Origin: Cellulophaga sp. L1A9
GTDB lineage: Bacteria > Bacteroidota > Bacteroidia > Flavobacteriales > Flavobacteriaceae
Assembly (NCBI RefSeq): GCF_009797025.1
Contig: NZ_CP047027.1
Location: forward strand, 3,472,001 to 3,536,000
Direction: 5' to 3'
Length of the DNA: 64,000 nucleotides
Shown here: piece after piece, positions 7,966 to 15,499 of the stretch
Position numbering within the stretch: the stretch's first letter is position 1
Layout: every line of letters starts with the position of its first letter
The notes under the pieces: model-generated
What the model saw: only the letters and a program-made list of their open reading frames with translations
The model's database searches: none
Told to the model about the DNA's origin: nothing
Position numbers and translations under genes: made by a program

Positions 7966-8811
7966 TTAAGGATTACAAAGTTGTTTAAGTTCATTAATTA
8001 TACTTGCCTTTCTAGATTTGGATATGCCGAGATGATCAAATAAAAATTGTTCGTCCCATAATTGCCTGCAAAGAACGATGCCTCTATCTAAAAGAAACTG
8101 CTTCTCTTTATTGGATAATAATGTAGAAACCGTAATGGGATAGAGGTTTAAGCGATCTATGCGATCTTTTAAACCATCGTTTTTGGGAAAATCCCAACTA
8201 AGTAAATATAAGCCAACACAATTTCCATATGTAATCGCATCGCTTGTAAAACGGGTGTTGGTAACGACCCAACCTTTATCAAGTATATTGGTTTCAGCTG
8301 TTTTTGATTCCCAATGTGCTTTTACATCGATATAGCGCGATTGAATATAAAGCGGAATTTTCACATTGCAATTACGGCCTTCTTCAGAATGAAATTTGCA
8401 TTCAATGATTGTAGACATTTTGTTTTTCTCTGCTATTACATCTATTTCATGGGTAACGCAGATTCCGTTTAAAATTTTACTAACGGTAGTTTTATAGCCA
8501 GAATAGGTGAGAATAGCTGCGACAAATTGCTCAAAAGGAAAACCAGTAGGGCCTAATTCATAAATGGCCTTTTTTAGTTTGTATTTAGAGGCAAAAACAG
8601 ATTTGTTCTTTTTTAAAAGGGCAAAAGCGCGATTATAGATTTCATGGGTAGAAATACCGTCATAAAGTTCGTCTTTTACTTTAGCAACAATTTCTTCAAC
8701 GACGTTATGACTAGCACCACTATATTTTAATGAATTACGTAATTTATCTAAGGAAAACAGTGCTTTTTCCCCTGAAGATTTAGTGACTTCAATTGCTAAG
8801 TTACGTTCCAT
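7966..8811 (-). CDS. ATP-cone domain fused to a restriction-endonuclease-like (Mrr-type) domain
   Basis: Residues 1-90 form an ATP-cone: VTKSSGEKALFSLDKLRNSL at the start and the YKLKKAIYELGPTGFPFE segment at its end, as in ribonucleotide reductases and NrdR. Residues 95-210 resemble the PD-(D/E)xK nuclease fold: EIDVIAEKN followed by IIECKFH supplies the D...ExK pattern, and QSRYIDVKAHWE and WVVTNTRFTSDAITY are typical of Mrr-like enzymes. The last 60 residues look helical. The combination suggests a nuclease whose activity depends on bound nucleotide, but no function has been shown to me. It lies in a tight run between MscS (1-bp gap) and the beta-CASP gene (3-bp gap). Confidence 0.8.
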   Translation of the reverse strand: MERNLAIEVTKSSGEKALFSLDKLRNSLKYSGASHNVVEEIVAKVKDELYDGISTHEIYNRAFALLKKNKSVFASKYKLKKAIYELGPTGFPFEQFVAAILTYSGYKTTVSKILNGICVTHEIDVIAEKNKMSTIIECKFHSEEGRNCNVKIPLYIQSRYIDVKAHWESKTAETNILDKGWVVTNTRFTSDAITYGNCVGLYLLSWDFPKNDGLKDRIDRLNLYPITVSTLLSNKEKQFLLDRGIVLCRQLWDEQFLFDHLGISKSRKASIINELKQLCNP

Positions 8812-8812
8812 T

Positions 8813-9712
8813 TTATTTTTTTAGTTGCACATCTACTTCGGGTATTTTAAGTAATTGAAGCGTAGTAGAGGCAAAGGTTACTGTACCATTTGTTGCCTTA
8901 ATTTCTTTTTGGATTGCTTCAAACAGTTCATTCTTAGTTGCACGTCTGCGTTTATAATCAGTAATGTATCGCAGGTTTATAGCAATCCAATTATCCGTTA
9001 AATTAATCGCTATGGAAGGTTCTAATTTAGAATCTTCAATATAATAATGCTTTACCATTTGTTTCCATTTGGTAATGGAGTTTTGGGTGTATTCTGATAA
9101 GAATATAGTAGCCTGTTTCTGGATAATACTTTTTGCAATATCTAAATCAGATTCGTAGGTAATTAGAATATTCAATTCATCCCAAACAAAAGGAAAATCC
9201 ATGGAGTAATTCTTAATAGGACCTTTGAAAACAAAGGCATTACTTATTTTTACAATTCTACCAGAATAATTATCACTACTCACCCATTCGCCTATTTCCA
9301 TCAACGTGGTGTAAATACTGTCAATATCTATTACGTCACCTTTTATTCCGTTAATTTCAATACGATCACCAGGCTTGTAAATACGGACAAAGAAAATATA
9401 AAAGGATCCCGCAATACTTAAAATTAGTTCCTGAAGTGTAAAAGTGATACCTGCCGTAAAGAGTCCAATAATAACCGTGTAATCTTCTAAATTTTTTACT
9501 GTAAAAGATAAAATAACAAGAAATATAATAAGGGCATACCCAATAATTTCAATCCCCTTTTGTGCTTTATAACGAATGGATATATCTGCTATTCTTTTCT
9601 TTAATAGTTTTCTAAAAAAACCAATTAGCGCTAGAATTACAGATATCCAAATTAATAATTTGCCTATTTTAATAACTGTTGGGTGCTCTAATAAGGCATT
9701 TATAGTATCCAT
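8813..9712 (-). CDS. MscS-family mechanosensitive ion channel
   Basis: The 299-residue protein has three predicted membrane segments (about 12-32, 48-70 and 72-112), the last ending in the glycine/alanine-rich pore helix region. It is followed by the MscS beta domain, GDRIEINGIKGDVIDIDSIYTTLMEI, and the segment RIVKISNAFVFKGPIKNYS, which are diagnostic for MscS-like channels. The C-terminal alpha/beta cytoplasmic domain is present. It releases solutes on hypo-osmotic shock at the inner membrane. The gene follows a universal stress protein gene after 37 bp and precedes the ATP-cone gene. Confidence 0.9.
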   Translation of the reverse strand: MDTINALLEHPTVIKIGKLLIWISVILALIGFFRKLLKKRIADISIRYKAQKGIEIIGYALIIFLVILSFTVKNLEDYTVIIGLFTAGITFTLQELILSIAGSFYIFFVRIYKPGDRIEINGIKGDVIDIDSIYTTLMEIGEWVSSDNYSGRIVKISNAFVFKGPIKNYSMDFPFVWDELNILITYESDLDIAKSIIQKQATIFLSEYTQNSITKWKQMVKHYYIEDSKLEPSIAINLTDNWIAINLRYITDYKRRRATKNELFEAIQKEIKATNGTVTFASTTLQLLKIPEVDVQLKK

Positions 9713-9749
9713 ATAGTTTCTTAAATTGAACTTTTTTTAGGATTAAAGG

Positions 9750-10589
9750 TTAATGAAGTGCTAGAATGGGAGTCCTAGCATCATAACCAATTTCTTTCAC
9801 TAGTGGTTTTGAAAAAATACTGCTAAAGAAAAAATGTCTTCGATTTATAAACGCAATCATATCACTATCTCTACTCTCCATAAATGTGGTAATACCTTTA
9901 GCAATACTTATATCAGAAAGTGTATGAAAACTACATGCTATTGTACTAAAAATATCTTTTAATAACATTTTGTTTTCTTGCTGAATTTTTGATAATTCAT
10001 CTTCTTTACTAATATGTAATACGCATACAGATGCACCATGCATCTTAACAATTTCGATAAGATAGTTTAGTTCTTTACGTTTATAATTAGTTTTAAAATC
10101 GGTAGGAAAAACTATTTCCTTTAGGGACATAAACCGAACATCTTCAGGAACAGCTAATACAGGACAAACAGTAATTTTTTCCATCGCCTTTACCGTATTA
10201 CTGCCAAAAATGACCCCTTTGGTACTTGTAGCACCCTGAGTACCCATAACCACTAAATTAATATCTTTGGCAGCAATAACACTTTTCATAGCCTCAGACA
10301 AAAAATTTAGACTTGAAATAGTATGATAGGTATGTTTTGGATTGTCAGCATGAAGTTTTAAAATATCTAAAAGCTTACGAAATGATTCTTCGGATTTTTC
10401 TTTTGTAGTATCGTAAGCCTCACTGCCAGGTTCTGGGAGCGTTAAATCATCTGTTGTGTAACCCTCTAGATTAAATACATGAAGAAAATAAAAATCACAA
10501 TTGAGCTTGGCATATAAATCCAAAGCATAGCGTGTAGCATTTAATGCATTTTTCGAAAAATCTGTGGGGATTAATATTCGCTTATTCAT
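9750..10589 (-). CDS. Universal stress protein, tandem UspA domains (copy 1)
   Basis: The 279-residue protein contains two UspA domains. The first opens with RILIPTDFSKNALNA and ends with the ATP-binding signature G-x2-G-x9-G-[ST] in MGTQGATSTKGVIFGSNTV, followed by CPVLAVPE. The second opens at about residue 160 (IVFPTDF) but has no glycine signature, so only one nucleotide site is expected. It is probably the first gene of an operon reaching down to D-lactate dehydrogenase. A 14-bp dyad (10645-10658) and TAAATTTA -7 element precede it. Universal stress proteins support survival under starvation or hypoxia; the specific role of this copy is not known. Confidence 0.9.
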   Translation of the reverse strand: MNKRILIPTDFSKNALNATRYALDLYAKLNCDFYFLHVFNLEGYTTDDLTLPEPGSEAYDTTKEKSEESFRKLLDILKLHADNPKHTYHTISSLNFLSEAMKSVIAAKDINLVVMGTQGATSTKGVIFGSNTVKAMEKITVCPVLAVPEDVRFMSLKEIVFPTDFKTNYKRKELNYLIEIVKMHGASVCVLHISKEDELSKIQQENKMLLKDIFSTIACSFHTLSDISIAKGITTFMESRDSDMIAFINRRHFFFSSIFSKPLVKEIGYDARTPILALH

Positions 10590-10644
10590 GATGTTCTTTT
10601 TTTAGTTTGCTACGTAAATTTAGTTGGAGTAAAGCAATTCATCT

Positions 10645-10658
10645 ATGACCATTGTCAT
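10645..10658. promoter_or_regulatory. Regulon dyad ATGAC-CATT-GTCAT (promoter of USP copy 1)
   Basis: Inverted repeat with the TGAC/GTCA variant of the island consensus. On the minus strand 22 bp separate it from TAAATTTA (10622-10615), one mismatch from TAnnTTTG. The dyad overlaps the stop codon of the upstream USP gene, so USP copy 1 has its own promoter. Confidence 0.65.
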
Positions 10659-11503
10659 TCCTTATTCGGAAGAATTAGAAAGGGGATGTTTGCATACATA
10701 CTCACATCTTTTATTACAGGTTCCCGCATTAACTTTTCAAGAAAACTTCTCTTTTGATGTACCATACACAACAGGTCTATTTCCCTTTCTGTTATAAATT
10801 CATTGATTACTTGTGCTTTTTCATTAAAATCTTTCATAGTAGCGAAAGAGTGTGGATAGTCTTTTAAGTAATTATCTAGTAACTTATATTTAAGTTTTTG
10901 CTCGGCATCTAAATTTGCTTCTTCAAAAATATGCATCACTCGTATTGCCGCATTTGTTTGCTTTGCAATTAAAAGTATAGGTGCAATATTATTTAGGGAA
11001 CACCCTTGTTTAAAATCGGTTACAAAAGCAATTTCTTTTGGAGCTTTGTAGTCTATTTGTTTGGGGATGACAAGCACAGGACAAGTTTTAATGGCATTAA
11101 TGATTTGAACCGTATTACTGCCAAAAAATAATTCTTTAGCGCCAGTTTCGCCTCTACTGCCCATAACCACTAAATCTATATCATATTCTTTACTCGTGTT
11201 TTCTATGTTTTTAGTTAAGTTACCTTCTTTAGATAAGGCAATATAGGTATGCTTTGTGTTTTCTGTATCTAAAGTTATTTTATGAATAAACTTTTCTAAC
11301 CTTTCTATAGATTGATCTTCAATCTCTTTTAATTCATTTTTATTTGATAAGAAGGGAGCCCTTTTATTTTCCAGGGGAGTCATCTCATCATACACGTTTA
11401 GAATGTAAAAAGTACAAGGCTCTTCTTTGAGTAATTTTGCACAATAAAATAAAGCACAATACGCATCATTTGAAAAATCGGTGGCTACTAAGATAGATTT
11501 CAT
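10655..11503 (-). CDS. Universal stress protein, tandem UspA domains (copy 2)
   Basis: The 282-residue protein starts KSILVATDFSNDAYCAL, carries the ATP-binding signature MGSRGETGAKELFFGSNTV in the first domain and has a second, signature-less UspA domain from about residue 160 (EIAFVTDFKQGC). It lies 10 bp downstream of USP copy 3 in the same direction with no dyad between them, so the two share the promoter at 12.4 kb. Its stop codon lies inside the operator of the next gene. Pairwise similarity to the five other copies is only moderate by eye, so these are old duplicates. Confidence 0.9.
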   Translation of the reverse strand: MKSILVATDFSNDAYCALFYCAKLLKEEPCTFYILNVYDEMTPLENKRAPFLSNKNELKEIEDQSIERLEKFIHKITLDTENTKHTYIALSKEGNLTKNIENTSKEYDIDLVVMGSRGETGAKELFFGSNTVQIINAIKTCPVLVIPKQIDYKAPKEIAFVTDFKQGCSLNNIAPILLIAKQTNAAIRVMHIFEEANLDAEQKLKYKLLDNYLKDYPHSFATMKDFNEKAQVINEFITEREIDLLCMVHQKRSFLEKLMREPVIKDVSMYANIPFLILPNKE

Positions 11504-11513
11504 TTCTCTTTTT

Positions 11514-12350
11514 TTATAATTGTGGAATTACCATTAAAGGCACATTAACATGAAATCCTATTTTTTTAATAATAGGCTCCATAAATAGACGCTCAAAAAA
11601 TGTATGCTTGTTTTGAATCATGACAATTAGATTAATTTCCTTTTTCAATTGAAAATCATTTACAGCTGCAATAATTTCATTGTCTGGTACATCATGGAAA
11701 GTTGCATAATTAACCAGTAGTTTGTCTAATTGCTTTTTGTGTTCTTTTTGTACGATATCAAGTTCATTTCCGGTGCGCACATGCATAATATTAATTTGTG
11801 ATTGATGATGTTTTGCAATTTGTAAAAGCCCTTCAATTTCTTTTTTAGGATAGGTTATTTCAAAATCTGTAGGGAATAGAATTTCTTTTGGTGCTGCGTA
11901 TTCAAAAGAATCGGGTACCACGATCACAGGGCATTTGGTGCGTTTGATTATACTAACGGCATTGCTACCAAATAGAATTTCTTGGGCACCAGAGGCGCCT
12001 TTGGTGCCCATGACAACAAGATCAATTTTTTCAGCTGTTGTCATTTCAAGAACTTCATTCAAAAGTGTGTTAAAAACTGTATGCGTTTTTATAGTATGCT
12101 TAGGGTTAGGGTGTTCTGTTTCAATTTTTTCTTTTAATTCTTGTATTCTAGACACTGACGTTTCTCTCATAACATCACCTAAACCAATTAAGCCTGGGCT
12201 ACCAATAAGGTATTCTGTTTGATAAACAGTGGGGTTGTAAGTATGTAAAAGATAAAAGGTGCATTTTATATCATTGTAAACTTTTAAAGCATATTCGATA
12301 GCTTTATAGGAGTTCTCAGAAAAATCAGTAGGAAGCAATATTTTTTTCAT
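11514..12350 (-). CDS. Universal stress protein, tandem UspA domains (copy 3)
   Basis: The 278-residue protein begins KKILLPTDFSENSYKAIEYAL, has the nucleotide-binding signature MGTKGASGAQEILFGSNAV and the CPVIVVPD strand, then a second UspA domain (EILFPTDFEITYPKKEI). It is the first gene of a two-gene unit with copy 2. The start codon lies 54 bp from the shared dyad at 12404-12417; TAATTTTA (12381-12374) is the -7 element. Thioredoxin is transcribed divergently from the same operator. Confidence 0.9.
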   Translation of the reverse strand: MKKILLPTDFSENSYKAIEYALKVYNDIKCTFYLLHTYNPTVYQTEYLIGSPGLIGLGDVMRETSVSRIQELKEKIETEHPNPKHTIKTHTVFNTLLNEVLEMTTAEKIDLVVMGTKGASGAQEILFGSNAVSIIKRTKCPVIVVPDSFEYAAPKEILFPTDFEITYPKKEIEGLLQIAKHHQSQINIMHVRTGNELDIVQKEHKKQLDKLLVNYATFHDVPDNEIIAAVNDFQLKKEINLIVMIQNKHTFFERLFMEPIIKKIGFHVNVPLMVIPQL

Positions 12351-12403
12351 GACGCTTTAATTTTACGTTGGAATAAAATTACCCAACTTCATGCAATAAA
12401 AGC

Positions 12404-12417
12404 ATGATATATATCAG
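12404..12417. promoter_or_regulatory. Shared divergent regulon dyad ATGAT-ATAT-ATCAG (USP copy 3 and thioredoxin)
   Basis: The dyad sits between divergent genes. On the minus strand TAATTTTA (12381-12374) follows after 22 bp. On the plus strand TAAATTTA (12439-12446) follows after 21 bp. One site can therefore activate both promoters from the -41 position. Confidence 0.7.
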
Positions 12418-12467
12418 TTCTATTTGTACTATATTTTATAAATTTATAGTACAAAAAAGATAACAAG

Positions 12468-12764
12468 ATGAAAAGTAGTTTCGATAAAATAATAGATTCA
12501 AGTACCCCTGTATTAATAGATTTTTTTGCAGATTGGTGTGGTCCATGTAAAAGTTTGGCACCTATTTTAAAACAAGTGAAAGAAGAAATGGGTGATGCTG
12601 TTAAAATTGTAAAAATTGATGTGGATAAAAACCAATCTTTAGCCTCTAAATATCAAGTAAGAGGGGTGCCCACAATGATGTTATTTAAAAATGGAAAACA
12701 ACTTTGGAGACAATCAGGTGTACTTCAGAAAAATGATATTATAACTATTATTAAATCGAAGTAA
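12468..12764 (+). CDS. Thioredoxin
   Basis: The 98-residue protein is a minimal thioredoxin with the active site WCGPCK (C24, C27), the DFFADWC strand, the cis-proline loop VRGVPTMMLF and the FKNGK turn. It has no signal peptide and acts in the cytoplasm as a disulfide reductant. It is the only plus-strand gene within the USP block and is convergent with USP copy 4 (12-bp gap). Its promoter shares the dyad of USP copy 3, which places it in the same regulon. Being short and outside an operon with a reductase, it is probably an accessory stress thioredoxin. Confidence 0.95.
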   Translation: MKSSFDKIIDSSTPVLIDFFADWCGPCKSLAPILKQVKEEMGDAVKIVKIDVDKNQSLASKYQVRGVPTMMLFKNGKQLWRQSGVLQKNDIITIIKSK

Positions 12765-12776
12765 GGATACTCACTT

Positions 12777-13616
12777 TTATTCGTGTAAGACCAAAAATGG
12801 TACGTTGGTATGGTAGCTTATTTCTTCAACAGTGGGGCGGAACAAGATGCGCTCTAAAAAGTTTAAGTTTTTAGCCACCATTACCAACATATCTATATTT
12901 TCATTCTTCGTGAATTTATCTATAGCGGCGTCTAAATTATGACCTTCTAAAGTGCTAAAATTGTGTGTAATATCTTTAAAATAATAGGCTAGAAATTCTT
13001 TATTTTTTGTTTGCAAAGAACTCATTGTTTCATTTTTGCTTTCTATATGCAGAAAATTAAGTTGTGCGTTGGTTAATACCGATATATCTTTTAAGAGTGA
13101 TAATATATGTAAGTTATAATCAATAATATAATCGGTTGGAAAGCCTATTTTTTTTGGTTTATGGTAGGAGGTGTTTTCTGGTACTGCTAATACTGCGCAC
13201 TTTACTTTAGTGATTACGTTTCCTGTGTTGCTTCCTAAGGTTAATTTTTTTAGACCAGAAGCTCCTTTAGTTCCCATGATAATAAGGTCTATCTTTTTAT
13301 TGCTTACCTCATTTTTTATATGATCAACAAAAAAACCGTAAGTAGCTGAGGTGTGAAAAACATGATTGGTATTAAAAGGCAATTCGTCGATACGTTCTAA
13401 CAGCGCATCAAGCTTTACTAAGTTCTCTTTTAATAGCTCTTCTTCGATAAGATCTGGTGCAATGACCAGAGCAGTATCTCCACCAGTTGCAGCCAAAACA
13501 GGACTTATGTGCGTAAGATAAAAAGTGCAATTAGATTTTTTAAACAATGATAATCCGTAAGCAATAGCATTCCAAGAATTTTCAGAAAAATCTGTTGGGA
13601 TAAGTATATTTTTCAT
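12777..13616 (-). CDS. Universal stress protein, tandem UspA domains (copy 4)
   Basis: The 279-residue protein begins KNILIPTDFSENSWNAIAYGL and has the ATP signature MGTKGASGLKKLTLGSNTG, with a second domain from about residue 155 (KIGFPTDYIIDYNL). It lies 13 bp downstream of copy 5 with no promoter between them, so copies 5 and 4 form one unit. It is closest by eye to copy 6 in its second half (MLVMVAKNLNFLERILF versus MTIMAAKNLNYLQLLLF). Confidence 0.9.
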   Translation of the reverse strand: MKNILIPTDFSENSWNAIAYGLSLFKKSNCTFYLTHISPVLAATGGDTALVIAPDLIEEELLKENLVKLDALLERIDELPFNTNHVFHTSATYGFFVDHIKNEVSNKKIDLIIMGTKGASGLKKLTLGSNTGNVITKVKCAVLAVPENTSYHKPKKIGFPTDYIIDYNLHILSLLKDISVLTNAQLNFLHIESKNETMSSLQTKNKEFLAYYFKDITHNFSTLEGHNLDAAIDKFTKNENIDMLVMVAKNLNFLERILFRPTVEEISYHTNVPFLVLHE

Positions 13617-13629
13617 GTGGTTGATGTTG

Positions 13630-14475
13630 TTAGCGTGATAAATTTTGAAGCACTAAAAAAGGTACGTGTATTTTAAGACCTATTTCGTCTACAGTAGACC
13701 TGTACAGCATATCTTCCAAAAAGGAATGACGAGAATTTACCATGACTAAAAAGTCTATTTCTTTTTCTTCTATGTTTTTCATTATGGCCTTTAGTCTATT
13801 TTCAACTGGAGTCTGTTCAAAATTTAAATACGCACCAGATAGGCTTTCTTCTAGAAATTTTTTGTTGTCTAACTGACGCAAACTCATCACTTCAAAATCT
13901 GAGATATGCAGACAATATACGGTAGCCTTAAACTCATGTGCTAAAGCGTTCAATAACTTTAGTTCACGGCGTTTATAAGGCAAATTGTAATCTGTTGGAA
14001 ATAGAATTTTTTTAGGCTGACGATAGCTATAGGATTCTGGTATAGCAAGAACAGGGCATTTTACATATTTAAATACTTGAACGGTATGACTTCCAAAAGT
14101 TATTTTTCTATCTGCCGTTTGGCCTTTGGTTCCCATGATTACAAGGTCAATATTTATTTGATTGACCGTATCATTTACAGCATCTACTATGGATTCAAAA
14201 GTAGCTATTCCTTTATATTCATGTTTGGGGTTGTGAATTTTTTCTTCCTTATCGCGAATAAGGTCACTAAGTAATTGTTTTGCTTTTTTTTCAATAGAAG
14301 TCTTCCGCTCAGAAATAGAAAGATCTGTTGTGTTTTTAAATTCGCCGTAGACTTCATCGGCATAGGCATGAACAAAATAAAAAACTGTTTGCTCACATTT
14401 ATATAAATTTAATGCATAATCAATAGCATGCATCGCATTTGTAGAAAAATCTGTGGGAATCAATACAGTGGTCAT
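13630..14475 (-). CDS. Universal stress protein, tandem UspA domains (copy 5)
   Basis: The start is placed at the ATG ending at 14475 (MTTVLIPTDFSTNAM), because all other copies begin with the same I/L-P-T-D-F-S strand at residues 3-8; the in-frame ATG 21 bp upstream adds only a non-homologous lead. The signature MGTKGQTADRKITFGSHTV closes the first domain and the second domain begins near KILFPTDYNLPYKRREL. The chosen start lies 54 bp from the dyad at 14529-14542, the same distance as in copies 3 and 6, which supports it. Confidence 0.9.
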   Translation of the reverse strand: MTTVLIPTDFSTNAMHAIDYALNLYKCEQTVFYFVHAYADEVYGEFKNTTDLSISERKTSIEKKAKQLLSDLIRDKEEKIHNPKHEYKGIATFESIVDAVNDTVNQINIDLVIMGTKGQTADRKITFGSHTVQVFKYVKCPVLAIPESYSYRQPKKILFPTDYNLPYKRRELKLLNALAHEFKATVYCLHISDFEVMSLRQLDNKKFLEESLSGAYLNFEQTPVENRLKAIMKNIEEKEIDFLVMVNSRHSFLEDMLYRSTVDEIGLKIHVPFLVLQNLSR

Positions 14476-14528
14476 AGCTTTTATTTTTGATATCACTTCA
14501 AAAATATCTTTTGATACACTAATTCCCT

Positions 14529-14542
14529 ATGATAATTATCAT
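14529..14542. promoter_or_regulatory. Regulon dyad ATGAT-AATT-ATCAT (promoter of USP copies 5 and 4)
   Basis: This is the only copy in the window that is a perfect palindrome over all 14 bases. On the minus strand 22 bp separate it from TATTTTTG (14506-14499), an exact match to the Bacteroidota -7 consensus TAnnTTTG. Confidence 0.8.
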
Positions 14543-14566
14543 ACTGCGATAATTTAGAGCAGTCAC

Positions 14567-15403
14567 TTATTCATGAAGTATAAAAACTGGAATTCTTGTA
14601 TGCCTACTTATTCTTTTAATAGTGGTGTTAAATAAGAGCAGTTGTAGGTAGTTTAAATTTTTGGCCGCCATGATAGTCATGTCAATTTGATGGAGGAGGG
14701 TAAAGTCTTCAATAGCGTTTTTTACGTTTTTATTTTTCACACTATGAAAACTATAACGTTCTTCAAAGACTTCATCTAAATATTCATGGAGATAGTTTTT
14801 GTTTTTTTCTTGAGAAGTGTTTAATGCTTCCGTTACCAATACATTCATCACTTTTAATGTGCCCTCAGAAACACGAACAATTTCGGTTAGTGATTCTAAA
14901 ATGTCGAAAGAATAAAAATTATTAAAATTCGTAGGAAAGGCTATGTTTTTTATAGGTTGATACTTAACATTTTTAGGAACAATTAATAAGTCTGCGGCTA
15001 CTTTTGTAATCACATCTTCCGTACTGCTACCAATAAAAGTATTTTTTATGCCAGCGGCTCCTTTGGTACCCATAACAATAAGATCTATCTTTTTTTCTAA
15101 AATAGTTTTACGGATAATATCAACGAAATTCCCGAATTCTTGTAAGGCATAAAATTGATGAAGATCTGAAGTGTTATTTTGTGAAATCTCTTTTATTTTT
15201 TCTTTTAACAACTCCATTTTAGAAGGTGTTTCTACCTTATTGAAATGTAATGCAAAGCCATTAGATGCTATTCCTGAGTCGCTTAAAGACCTTATATTCA
15301 TGACATAGAACGTGCAAGCTGTATTTTTATAAAAGGCTACAGCGTATTCTAATGCATTAAAGGAATTCTCAGAAAAATCGGTAGGTACTAAAATTTGTTT
15401 CAT
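14567..15403 (-). CDS. Universal stress protein, tandem UspA domains (copy 6)
   Basis: The 278-residue protein begins KQILVPTDFSENSFNALEYAV, carries the nucleotide signature MGTKGAAGIKNTFIGSSTE and has a second UspA domain from about residue 155 (NIAFPTNFNNFY). It has its own dyad and an exact -7 element (TACCTTTG, 15434-15427). It lies directly downstream of the receiver-CRP regulator gene, separated by 96 bp that hold the operator. Confidence 0.9.
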   Translation of the reverse strand: MKQILVPTDFSENSFNALEYAVAFYKNTACTFYVMNIRSLSDSGIASNGFALHFNKVETPSKMELLKEKIKEISQNNTSDLHQFYALQEFGNFVDIIRKTILEKKIDLIVMGTKGAAGIKNTFIGSSTEDVITKVAADLLIVPKNVKYQPIKNIAFPTNFNNFYSFDILESLTEIVRVSEGTLKVMNVLVTEALNTSQEKNKNYLHEYLDEVFEERYSFHSVKNKNVKNAIEDFTLLHQIDMTIMAAKNLNYLQLLLFNTTIKRISRHTRIPVFILHE

Positions 15404-15456
15404 TAATGGGACTAAATACTTTAAAGCAAAGGTATAACGGCATTTGTTCCAAAAAA

Positions 15457-15470
15457 ATGATAAATATCAG
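15457..15470. promoter_or_regulatory. Regulon dyad ATGAT-AAAT-ATCAG (promoter of USP copy 6)
   Basis: Inverted repeat of the island consensus. On the minus strand TACCTTTG (15434-15427), a perfect TAnnTTTG element, follows after 22 bp, and the ATG lies 54 bp from the dyad edge. Confidence 0.8.
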
Positions 15471-15499
15471 TACGATCAAAACCTATTTCAGAATATGGA

